NCBI GenBank assembly: GCA_937888735.1
Contig: CALASN010000050.1
Span: 1 to 13,803 of the forward strand
DNA length: 13,803 nucleotides
Direction of reading: 5' to 3'
Source: UBA5499 sp002426275
GTDB taxonomy: Bacteria; Bacillota; DTU084
The notes under the pieces were generated by a model that was not told the DNA's origin, did no database searches, and saw nothing but the letters and a program-made list of their open reading frames with translations. This document shows positions 1 to 6,267 of the stretch, piece by piece (within the stretch, counting starts at the first letter, position 1; the number at the start of each line of letters is the position of its first letter). Made by a program: the position numbers and the translations under genes.

Positions 1-49
1 GGCGGGTTCGGGACTTTCACCCGTTAGATTGCGCCCATGCCGGGCGCAC
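1..49 (-). mobile_element. 5' end of a group II (class C-like) intron, truncated by window edge
   Basis: Read on the minus strand from position 49, the sequence begins GTGCGCCCGGCATGGGCGC and continues through a CGGGTGAAAGTCCCG hairpin to the window edge. This follows, almost base for base, the remembered 5' end of bacterial class C group II introns such as the Oceanobacillus iheyensis intron: GUGYG start, a GCGCCC/GGGCGC helix, then GGGUGARAGUCCCGAAC. The start falls one base after the T-run of the terminator at 51-85, the known preferred insertion site of class C introns. Only about 49 nt are visible, so the reverse transcriptase ORF, domains V and VI and the 3' junction are not seen. A full intron or a degenerate fragment are both possible. 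The comparison is from memory, not from a search. Confidence 0.8.
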
Positions 50-50
50 T

Positions 51-85
51 AAAAAGCCTGACGCCTAAAATAGGCTCCAGGCTTT
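51..85 (-). terminator. Intrinsic terminator of the chaperone/usher-like operon
   Basis: On the minus strand an outer stem AAAGCCTG/CAGGCTTT encloses an inner stem GCCTA/TAGGC. The hairpin ends in five T and lies 6 bp after the stop codon of the 826-residue gene. This is a standard Rho-independent terminator and ends the four-gene operon. A group II intron begins one base after the T-run. Confidence 0.85.
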
Positions 86-91
86 CATCTG

Positions 92-2572
92 TTAATGCAC
101 TTCAAATACTTGCCACTCTGGGGTACGGAAGAGCTGCTCCACAGGTTTCTCTTCTTCCTTTAAGACCAGATTTAGTTCCTGTTCTCCTTCCTTAAGCGTC
201 GCCTCTGTTTCAGACAACCGGTAGGAAGCGGCGAATTGCCCGCCTGCCAATGCCAGCTGATATTTGCCAGGCAACACATAAGGGAATTGGAAACTGCCAC
301 CCGAGGCTGTGACAGCCCTGGCAACAACTTTATTGTCTTTCAACAGCAGTAAATACACCCCTTGGGATCCAGAGACAGACAGCGTTCCCTTCAGGAGCGC
401 TCCTGGCGTCAAGGGCCAATCGAAGCTTGTTTCCTCGCCTGCCATAAGACGCACAAAGGCGGCGGTGACGGCCTTCGGCAAAAACCCCAAAGGCAAATCC
501 TGAGCCTGCAAAAAGAGGGGGTATTCCCCAGGCGTCATGGAACCAAATTCATACTGCCCATCGCTTTGGCTTACGACTAACTCTCCATCCAGCAGAATGC
601 CGCAGCCTGAGATCCCTTTTTCGCCTTCCTGCCAGATCCCATCGTGATTTTCATCTACAAAGATTCTTCCTATGAGCCTGCCTTTCGTCTTCAAGAAAGG
701 CACCGGCAATTTCGTGTTCAACCCATACCCCACGGTTACCTCCCAAGTCGCTGGGGACTCCCCATGGAAGAACAGTTTGCTGCCTAATTGCAGTTTGTGC
801 CTTTGCGCGAAAGGCTGCGTTAATTTCACGCCTACGGCTTGAGAAAACTGACCGTTTTCCTGCGCTTGCCACTCGAACTCCCAATTGCGGTTTTGCCGCC
901 TGTACAGAAGCCCGATTTCCAATTCTTTCAGTTCGCTTTGTTTGGCCGCGGCCAGCCACAGCGAATGGCTCTTGCCGTAAAACCCAAACCGCAGGTAATC
1001 TCTGGGCAGGCTCAAGGGCAATTGGTTATGGGCCAGGTACAAATGCGCGGGCCCCCAATATTTATTGGTCACCAACTCCCAGCCGTACTGTTCTTCTTTC
1101 TCTTCTTCCTCCTGCCGGACTCCGTAGCCCCAGCGAGCGGTGACGCTGCCCCGCTCAAGAGGAAAATTCAATCCCAAAGCCGCGTAATCTTCCCGTTCTT
1201 GGACCACAGCAGGATCAGAGGCCAGATCGTTATATTGGGAATACAGAGAGAAAAGGAAAGGTCTGTTTTGGCCGCTGACGCTCAAGCGCCACAGATCTTC
1301 ATATCTTCCCTTAGTTTCAGTTCCGGCTTGCAGCCAATCCAAGACCCACAAAGAAACGGGGGTCCTGCTCTGCCCGCCAAGGCGGACGCTGACGGTGGAA
1401 GACGGGATTCTCCACGCCACAGGCATTCCCACCTCGCCATAGACTCTCCCCTTCTCGTCTCCTCCCTCCGAACGGCCGTAAAACCAAAAGTCATGCTTTT
1501 TTGCCATGAGGAAAGTCAAGGCGCTGCCGCCTTTGCGATAAGAGAAATAACCTGGCAGGCCCGGATGCCAAAAGAGGCTGGTCACCTTTCCCGCTCCCTG
1601 CAATCTGAACAGCACTCCCGGCTCTTCCACGGGCTCTTGCAGCGTATTGCCAGCATAATCCGTATTGCCGAAGCCTAAAGACCAGATATCCCTTTGCCAC
1701 ATCGCTAAGCCCCGCCATAACCCCTCCGTCCCCGAGTCATAGCGTGACAGATCTATCTGCAAACTGCCTCCAGGCCAGCTGCTGTCTCCCCAGAAGCTAC
1801 CATGCCATCTGAAAGCTCCGTTTTCCGCCCAGATCCCTTCCAGCTCCAGCCTGCTGAGCAGATCCGGATTCAGTTGCGCGCTGGCCACAGAAGAAAGAAC
1901 AGTCACCGGCAGTCTCCGGCGGGCTAAGAGCGTCTCCCCTTCCCCTAACTCAAAAAGCAGCCAGCCGCTGCCTGGCGTGGCATTCTCCGCCGCCTCCACC
2001 ACCAAGATTCCCTCCCAGCTTTCGCCCTGGGCTAAAGGCCCTTTGGGAGCAAGGCGCTGAATGGTGAAGCCTTGGGGAAGGGTCCAGCGCAGCCAAAAGT
2101 TCCCAGGACAGTTGCCCGTATTCTCCACGGCAAAAGGCAAGAGCGCCTGTCCGCTTTGGGAAAGCTGCAGCCGACTGCTGCCGAAGCTCAGACTGGCGCC
2201 AAGCTGTCCCTTTACGGCCACCTTGACGCTGGCCCGTGCGGACTCAGAGCCGCTGCGGGCAGTGAAGGCTATTTCATAGCTCTCTGCGGCTGACGCTTGC
2301 TGAGGAATTTGCACGGTGACCGGGATCACCGTTTGCTCACCGGCGGCGATCACCTGGCTCTGCGGGGCGCTCAACAGCTGCCAAAATGGCGGCTGCTGCG
2401 CCAGAAAATCCACAGTCAGAGCCTTGTTGCCATTATTGACAACGGTGAAGCCTACTGTGAGCAGGCTCCTTGGCTCCGCAAGCCTCTGTCCCGGCCCGCT
2501 GACTTCAAGCGGACCTGCCCAGGCAGCCGCCGCCAAGGAGAGCAAACATGCTAAGATGCTAATCTTTTTCAT
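92..2572 (-). CDS. Usher-like outer-membrane beta-barrel protein with Ig-like and SdrB/Cna-B-like domains
   Basis: 826 residues, ATG start preceded by AAGGAG placed inside the last codons of the upstream subunit gene (stop 2 bp before the ATG), so translation is probably coupled. Residues 1-19 are a Sec signal peptide (cleavage near AWA-G). Residues 20-125 and 126-225 look like two NEW3/COG1470-type Ig-like domains. Residues 240-625 are rich in Trp, Tyr and Phe in short alternating amphipathic segments separated by charged turns, as in an outer-membrane beta-barrel. Residues 631-720 form an SdrB/Cna-B-like domain with an acidic loop of the Ca-binding type, FVDENHDGIWQEGEKG (638-653), and 721-805 a second carboxypeptidase-regulatory-like beta domain. 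No LPXTG motif or C-terminal membrane anchor is seen. Its place after a PapD-like chaperone and two exported subunits suggests an usher role. The barrel and usher assignment is inferred from pattern and context, not from recognised PapC homology; a surface-anchored adhesin is the alternative. Confidence 0.6.
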   Translation of the reverse strand: MKKISILACLLSLAAAAWAGPLEVSGPGQRLAEPRSLLTVGFTVVNNGNKALTVDFLAQQPPFWQLLSAPQSQVIAAGEQTVIPVTVQIPQQASAAESYEIAFTARSGSESARASVKVAVKGQLGASLSFGSSRLQLSQSGQALLPFAVENTGNCPGNFWLRWTLPQGFTIQRLAPKGPLAQGESWEGILVVEAAENATPGSGWLLFELGEGETLLARRRLPVTVLSSVASAQLNPDLLSRLELEGIWAENGAFRWHGSFWGDSSWPGGSLQIDLSRYDSGTEGLWRGLAMWQRDIWSLGFGNTDYAGNTLQEPVEEPGVLFRLQGAGKVTSLFWHPGLPGYFSYRKGGSALTFLMAKKHDFWFYGRSEGGDEKGRVYGEVGMPVAWRIPSSTVSVRLGGQSRTPVSLWVLDWLQAGTETKGRYEDLWRLSVSGQNRPFLFSLYSQYNDLASDPAVVQEREDYAALGLNFPLERGSVTARWGYGVRQEEEEKEEQYGWELVTNKYWGPAHLYLAHNQLPLSLPRDYLRFGFYGKSHSLWLAAAKQSELKELEIGLLYRRQNRNWEFEWQAQENGQFSQAVGVKLTQPFAQRHKLQLGSKLFFHGESPATWEVTVGYGLNTKLPVPFLKTKGRLIGRIFVDENHDGIWQEGEKGISGCGILLDGELVVSQSDGQYEFGSMTPGEYPLFLQAQDLPLGFLPKAVTAAFVRLMAGEETSFDWPLTPGALLKGTLSVSGSQGVYLLLLKDNKVVARAVTASGGSFQFPYVLPGKYQLALAGGQFAASYRLSETEATLKEGEQELNLVLKEEEKPVEQLFRTPEWQVFEVH

Positions 2573-2574
2573 CG

Positions 2575-3006
2575 CTAATCTCCTTGTGCAGTCAAAGTGT
2601 AAACTACAGTAGCTGCATAGGAATCAGGCGGATCCAGCCACGTAAGTTTAAGACGATAGACCAAGTCTACATTTGTAGTGCCAGCGCTTCCCGCTGCCAA
2701 AGGTGCGTCCACAGTCCCTAATTCCTGAAAACTTCCGCCACGTTTCCACAGCAAATTAGCTGTGGGCTTGACGGCGCCGCCAGTTGAACTGAAAGTGTCG
2801 TTCTGGGCGCGAATGGACAAACTCCACGGCTCGTCCCCTATGATCGTGAGCCTAGTGGCCGGATACTCAAGATACCCGCGGTTGAGATCTGTCGCCGTGG
2901 CCTGAGCGAAGACGCTGAGTTGTTCCACGCTCAAGGAAACGGTGGCGCCGGCTCCTCCTGCCAATAATCCCAAAAGGCAGACAAGCAGAAGCAATTTGTT
3001 TTTCAC
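2575..3006 (-). CDS. Small secreted subunit B (pilin-like, WxL-like motifs)
   Basis: 143 residues. The GTG start overlaps the chaperone stop (GTGA) and is preceded by a GGGGAG-type ribosome site. Signal peptide of about 21 residues (cleavage near AGA-T); the mature part has no Cys. It is a paralogue of the 161-residue subunit A. Both share a P-W-x-L motif (W61 here), a WKR motif (W87), a YR-x-KL-x-W motif (W123) and a terminal YTLT (136-139), at nearly equal spacing. The C-terminal alternating strand resembles the donor-type strand of chaperone-usher pilins, and the WxL motif recalls WxL cell-surface domains. It lies between the chaperone and the usher-like gene, where minor pilins or tip adhesins are often encoded. 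The function as a minor fimbrial or surface subunit is inferred. Confidence 0.6.
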   Translation of the reverse strand: MKNKLLLLVCLLGLLAGGAGATVSLSVEQLSVFAQATATDLNRGYLEYPATRLTIIGDEPWSLSIRAQNDTFSSTGGAVKPTANLLWKRGGSFQELGTVDAPLAAGSAGTTNVDLVYRLKLTWLDPPDSYAATVVYTLTAQGD

Positions 3007-3803
3007 TGGCTCTCCCCCCTTATCTCAAAGGGCGCCTCAGCCGCCAGCAATGATTGGCCTCCGTAATCCAACACTGCCAAGAGCAGGTATTTCCCCGCAG
3101 GCGGCAGTCTGACTTCCCCGCCCACCTTGCGGCTGGCGCCGGGGAGAATGGAAAAAGGCGCCAAGTTTACAGTTTCAAACGCTTCACCGTCCACTGTGCG
3201 CACTTCTAACCTGCCTTGGTAGGAAAGGTGAACATTGCCGAAGTTGCTGAGCTCAACGCTCACCGGAATTAGCCCGGATTTAGGCTGCTTCAGTTCGCAA
3301 TCGATAATTTTTGTGCCCGGTTCCTCAGTTCCCCGGGCTACCACGTAGAGCTTGATTCCGTAACGCAAAATCGCCTGCACGCTGATCTGCATCTGTTTGT
3401 CTGCTGCCTTGGCTGGCATGGGAAGGCGGCCGCTTTCCACAAACAGCATGGCGGTTCTAGTGCCGCGCTGATCCTTCGCGGCTTCCACTTGCAGCCTCAG
3501 CTTGCCCTCCTGCTGAGGTCCCAGCTCAACGAGGGACTCGGCAAGCTGCACCTGCTTTGCCGCAGAACCTGGCAAGGTGCCGGCCGGATAAAACTGCTGA
3601 GCGCCTTCCGGAGTCCGCTCCCAATCCTCAAGATAAGCCCGCACTGTGACCGGTTCTGGGTCGGGATTGAAAAGCGCGATCTCCATCTGACCGCTTTCCC
3701 CCGGCGACAGACTAATCAGGCGGTCCTCAAAAGAACACTGTACCAAACCGTGAGCGATGCCGGAAAAACAGAGCCAAAGGCAGATGATATGAAAAGCTCT
3801 CAA
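3003..3803 (-). CDS. PapD-like periplasmic chaperone (two Ig-like domains)
   Basis: 266 residues. TTG start supported by GGAAGGAGG six bases upstream and by the signal peptide that begins there (about residues 1-19). Domain 1 (about 21-158) has the features of PapD/COG3121-like chaperones: LSPGESGQMEIALFNPDPEP, then an LEDWERTPEG segment, a PGSAAKQ stretch, and a strand ending in RYGIKLYV. Domain 2 (about 162-262) is a second all-beta domain. The mature protein has only two Cys (C23 and C169), and C23 is not in a lipobox. There is no C-terminal membrane segment, unlike DUF916/DUF3324 WxL-interacting proteins, which it otherwise resembles in its Ig-like layout. It would bind and deliver the two flanking small subunits to the barrel protein. 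Chaperone class is moderately sure; substrate assignment is inferred from the operon. Confidence 0.65.
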   Translation of the reverse strand: MRAFHIICLWLCFSGIAHGLVQCSFEDRLISLSPGESGQMEIALFNPDPEPVTVRAYLEDWERTPEGAQQFYPAGTLPGSAAKQVQLAESLVELGPQQEGKLRLQVEAAKDQRGTRTAMLFVESGRLPMPAKAADKQMQISVQAILRYGIKLYVVARGTEEPGTKIIDCELKQPKSGLIPVSVELSNFGNVHLSYQGRLEVRTVDGEAFETVNLAPFSILPGASRKVGGEVRLPPAGKYLLLAVLDYGGQSLLAAEAPFEIRGESQ

Positions 3804-3825
3804 GGTTTTCCTCCTTCCGTTAACG

Positions 3826-3869
3826 AAAAAAATGGGGGCGAGAATATGCTTCCCTGGCAGTAGCCCCCA
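3826..3869 (-). terminator. Hairpin plus T7 between subunit A and chaperone genes (attenuator)
   Basis: On the minus strand TGGGGGC pairs with GCCCCCA across a loop of about 23 nt, followed at once by seven T. It begins about 13 bp after the stop of subunit A and ends before the chaperone's ribosome site. The long loop should make it a leaky terminator, which fits an operon needing much subunit and little chaperone or usher. Confidence 0.6.
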
Positions 3870-3882
3870 CTTGCTTGTTTCT

Positions 3883-4368
3883 CTAACTGTCTTTGGTTAA
3901 GGTGTACAGCTGCACCAAACTGTAGTCGCCGGGCGCGTCGTTTGCCCAGTCGAGTTTCATCCGGTAATTGATATTGATGTTAGTTCCAGCTGTGGGAGTA
4001 CTGTTGACCACCAATTGGTTATTGGAGGAACTGCTTTGAAAGACGCTGTGGATCTGCCTCTTCCACTGAAAATCAACTAAGGCTTTGTTTATGCCTGTAG
4101 GAGAAGACCAATTCTCGGTTCTCACATCTAGCCGCCAGGGAACATTGCTTCTCACTGTCAGCTGGCCTGTAGCTATGTCCGTATAGCCGGCGTTGTAATT
4201 GGCGGCGGTTGGGGTGGGAAGGGTGACTAAAGTGTTATTATTAACCAGCTCTTGGGTATCAACAACAGCCACGCCGACTGTAACGTTTGTAGGCGCCGCA
4301 GGTTCGGCAAAAGCCCCCATGGCTAAGCCCAGGCAAAGAACCAATGTCAAAAAGATAACTTTTTTCAT
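3883..4368 (-). CDS. Small secreted subunit A (likely major pilin-like / WxL-like surface protein)
   Basis: 161 residues. ATG start with AGAGGGGG seven bases upstream. Signal peptide of about 21 residues (cleavage near AFA-E); the mature part has no Cys and is rich in Asn, Thr, Ala and Val, as in all-beta surface proteins. It is a paralogue of subunit B: PWRL (W78), WKR (W102), YRMKLDW (W141) and terminal YTLT (155-158) match in order and spacing. It is the first gene of the operon, with its own leader region upstream and a T-tailed hairpin directly after it, the arrangement expected for the most abundant product. It does not match type IV or sortase pilins: there is no prepilin N-methylation motif and no LPXTG. 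A chaperone-usher-type subunit is favoured and a WxL-type subunit is the alternative. Confidence 0.6.
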   Translation of the reverse strand: MKKVIFLTLVLCLGLAMGAFAEPAAPTNVTVGVAVVDTQELVNNNTLVTLPTPTAANYNAGYTDIATGQLTVRSNVPWRLDVRTENWSSPTGINKALVDFQWKRQIHSVFQSSSSNNQLVVNSTPTAGTNININYRMKLDWANDAPGDYSLVQLYTLTKDS

Positions 4369-4476
4369 CTAATTTCCCCCTCTTTTTTTTCAACTGAAGA
4401 CTGCCGGCTCCAGTAAGTGGAAATAACTAAACCTATTTTTTCCACCACGTTCCTAAAAATATGCATCTATGAAGAA

Positions 4477-4494
4477 AAAAATGTGCACATTTTT
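4477..4494. promoter_or_regulatory. Perfect 18-bp palindrome, candidate operator of the surface operon
   Basis: AAAAATGTGCACATTTTT is self-complementary over all 18 bases, with a TGTGCA core flanked by A/T tracts, and lies about 110 bp upstream of the subunit A start. A second TTGTGCAA-like half occurs close by at about 4503-4509. The layout is that of a dimeric regulator site in a promoter region. The regulator is unknown, and the A/T flanks make part of the symmetry cheap by chance. Confidence 0.35.
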
Positions 4495-4530
4495 ATTTTT
4501 TTTTGCACAAGCTTCCCGACTCCAAGCAGC

Positions 4531-4566
4531 AAAAAAAGAGAGAGGTTGAAACACCTCTCTCTTTTT
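4531..4566 (-). terminator. Intrinsic terminator with perfect 13-bp stem
   Basis: Arms at 4533-4545 and 4554-4566 (AAAAAGAGAGAGG and its exact complement) enclose an 8-nt loop. On the minus strand the stem is followed by T, giving a run of seven. It ends the unit containing the RseC-like gene and insulates the surface operon. Since both sides carry A/T runs, it could also act on the plus strand, though no plus-strand gene enters it. Confidence 0.9.
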
Positions 4567-4770
4567 CCTGGGATCACCTCCGCGTGCCGTGCCATAAAAA
4601 TTCCGCCTGTAATTATGACTGTTAAAAATATTCTCTCTATTATTCCGCTCTTCTATCCGCTAGCTCAGCTCGCTGAAAGCTCTCTTCCCTCCAGCGCTAA
4701 ACGCTTGTCCCTGACCAAAGCGACCCGTTTATGCCCTGACGTTCCCAGCGCGAATCCGAAACGTGCCCGT

Positions 4771-5178
4771 CTAGCCCCGGCCGCCGCTTCCCACTTTGGT
4801 GACTGTGAACTCTAAAGCTCCTCGCCGCTTTAGAACTTGATTGGCAAAGCTTCCGATGCCCACAGCAAGCGCAAAACCCAATGCCGCGCCCAAAAATTGC
4901 CAGATCTGCGCTCCCAGCTTGCCGCCGATGCCATATCCGACCAGCATCAGCACCAGGGGCAGCAAATAGATGACAATGCCGCTTCCTAAAACAATCTTCG
5001 TAGGAAGCTCCACGCAGACCCAATCTCCTTCTTGAGCGGCCAGCGGGTTTGCCGCCCACAGGAGGCGCTGCCTTCCTGCGCCGAGACAGCTGCCGCACCT
5101 TTGGCAGGCTTCTTGGCCGCAGACTTCAACTAAAGCTCTCTTTCCCTCAATTTTGCGCACCGTTCCCCAATTTTTCAT
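4771..5178 (-). CDS. RseC/MucC-family membrane protein
   Basis: 135 residues, close to the usual RseC/MucC size. The N-terminal cytoplasmic part (1-60) reads MKNWGTVRKIEGKRALVEV, a small beta domain, then a four-cysteine cluster C20-x4-C25-x2-C28-x2-C31 that could bind metal or an Fe-S cluster. Two membrane segments follow (about 65-85 and 92-112) with a short basic tail. In proteobacteria RseC/MucC proteins act in SoxR reduction and sigma-E regulation; in anaerobes they occur beside redox genes and the role is not settled. Here it is downstream of the hydrogenase and PpiC genes. It has only a weak ribosome site (AGAAAG) and starts about 11 bp after a terminator-like hairpin, so its expression may be low or regulated. 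Family call is fairly sure; role is open. Confidence 0.75.
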   Translation of the reverse strand: MKNWGTVRKIEGKRALVEVCGQEACQRCGSCLGAGRQRLLWAANPLAAQEGDWVCVELPTKIVLGSGIVIYLLPLVLMLVGYGIGGKLGAQIWQFLGAALGFALAVGIGSFANQVLKRRGALEFTVTKVGSGGRG

Positions 5179-5189
5179 CTTTCTGATCG

Positions 5190-5213
5190 AAAAAGGGGGG
5201 CTTGGCCCCCCTT
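5190..5213 (-). terminator. G/C-block hairpin with T-tail between ppiC-like and rseC-like genes
   Basis: On the minus strand AAGGGGGGC pairs with GCCCCCCTT across a 3-nt loop, followed by further T. It lies 8 bp after the isomerase stop and 11 bp before the next start codon. It is likely a terminator, with read-through needed to express the RseC-like gene unless that gene has its own promoter. Confidence 0.75.
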
Positions 5214-5221
5214 CCTCCTTG

Positions 5222-6169
5222 TTATTTTGCCGGCTCCTGGCTGGGAGCGCTAGCGGGCGCTAAAGTGCCGAACAGGTTACTGTAGCGTTCCCATTTCCAA
5301 TCCAACTTAGCGTTCTTGACGAGTTCCTCCATGATTTGCTGACTGGGCGTAGCTTTCTCTTTGAGGATCGCTTGCCGGACCTGTTCTTTGACCTCGTCGA
5401 AAGTGTGAACCTTCTCCTCTTTCCGCTCCTCAAGCTTGATCACGTGGAACCCGAACTGAGTCTTCACCGGTTCCTTCGTATATTTGCCGATTTCCAAAGC
5501 AAAAGCCGCTTTTGAGAATTCGGGCACCATATCCCCGTAGGTGAAAAAGCCCAAATCGCCGCCTGTATCTTTAGTGCCGTCCAGGCCGTTAGCCTTGGCC
5601 AGCTCGGCAAAATCGCCGCCCGCATCCAACTGGGAGATGATCTTTTTGGCCTCATCTTCAGTCTTCACCAAGATATGACGAGCGCGAACCTCTTCCGGCT
5701 CCTTGTACTCATCTTTGTGCTCTTCAAAATACTTGGTCAGTTCATCATCTGTGATGGTAACGTTTCTGGTGCCCAATTTCCACAATGCCGCCTGGACTTT
5801 CAGCTGCGAATACAGTTCCGCCTGGCTGACTCCCATCAAAGCGTACTGGAAAGACTGATCATTGGGGAACTGCTTGCGCAAGGTCTCCAACTGCTGGGCG
5901 ATATCGTTATCTGTAATGGAAAGTTTTTGTTTTTCCACTTCTTGCAGGATCAAAGATTCCATGATCAAGTTCTGCAGGATTTGCGAGCCGGCTTTGTCTT
6001 CCAGCTCCGCGTAGAACTTAAAAGCAGTGATGGGCTGTCCGTTGACCACCACCACAATGTCGTTGTCTTTGGTCTCGCTGGCGACCGTCTTTTCCTCTGC
6101 TGCAGCTGCTCCCGCCAGTAGCGCAATGAACACGGCTGCGAAGATCCAGCTCCGTAATTTGTTTCTCAC
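5222..6169 (-). CDS. Secreted SurA/PrsA-like peptidyl-prolyl isomerase (PpiC type)
   Basis: 315 residues. GTG start with an AGAGGGG site seven bases upstream, chosen because the signal peptide (about 1-24, cleavage near AAA-E) begins there. Residues 36-140 form the SurA_N-like helical chaperone region; 161-248 the PpiC/rotamase domain (EEVRARHILVKTEDEA, then GGDLGFFTYGDMVPEFSKAAFAL and TQFGFHVIKLEERK motif positions); the C-terminal helix to about 290 completes the chaperone fold. It catalyses cis-trans isomerisation of prolyl bonds and helps exported proteins fold. No lipobox cysteine follows the signal peptide, unlike PrsA lipoproteins of monoderm Firmicutes, so a soluble periplasmic protein is likely. 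It follows hydA by about 98 bp without an evident terminator, so it may be co-transcribed. It could assist the barrel protein encoded downstream; that link is inferred. Confidence 0.85.
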   Translation of the reverse strand: MRNKLRSWIFAAVFIALLAGAAAAEEKTVASETKDNDIVVVVNGQPITAFKFYAELEDKAGSQILQNLIMESLILQEVEKQKLSITDNDIAQQLETLRKQFPNDQSFQYALMGVSQAELYSQLKVQAALWKLGTRNVTITDDELTKYFEEHKDEYKEPEEVRARHILVKTEDEAKKIISQLDAGGDFAELAKANGLDGTKDTGGDLGFFTYGDMVPEFSKAAFALEIGKYTKEPVKTQFGFHVIKLEERKEEKVHTFDEVKEQVRQAILKEKATPSQQIMEELVKNAKLDWKWERYSNLFGTLAPASAPSQEPAK

Positions 6170-6267
6170 CCGTCTACCCCTCTCTTTTTCAATATCCCTT
6201 AGCCCTTAAGGTTATAATTCGACGGGAGCTATCGTATTCCTTCCCTATCCAGAAATTCCAGGTTCTT

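Larger units (their letters stand above)
4369..4770 (-). other. 402-bp non-coding region with terminator and operon leader
   Basis: No supported gene. Positions 4567-4770 follow the RseC-like gene and show nothing I recognise. 4531-4566 is a perfect terminator hairpin. 4369-4530 is the leader of the surface-protein operon: AT-rich compared with its flanks, with several A and T tracts, an 18-bp palindrome at 4477-4494 and the ribosome site just before 4368. I could not fix a convincing -35/-10 pair. The region separates two transcription units. Confidence 0.6.

Noticed and set aside
839..1678. 279-codon plus-strand ORF
   Set aside because: Lies wholly antisense to the barrel-type gene, has no ribosome site, no recognisable domain and Pro/Arg/Gln-rich composition typical of shadow frames.
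4571..4581. GGATCACCTCC, identical to part of the 16S rRNA 3' end
   Set aside because: The flanking sequence has no 16S-like helix 45 or GTAACAAGGTA; an 11-base match is best taken as chance.
4417..4815. 132-codon plus-strand ORF
   Set aside because: Runs through the palindrome, the terminator hairpin and into the antisense of the RseC-like gene; no ribosome site and no protein-like features.
6170..6267. Promoter for the PpiC gene (TATAAC at 6211-6216, minus strand)
   Set aside because: No acceptable -35 at 16-18 bp; the gene may be read through from hydA.
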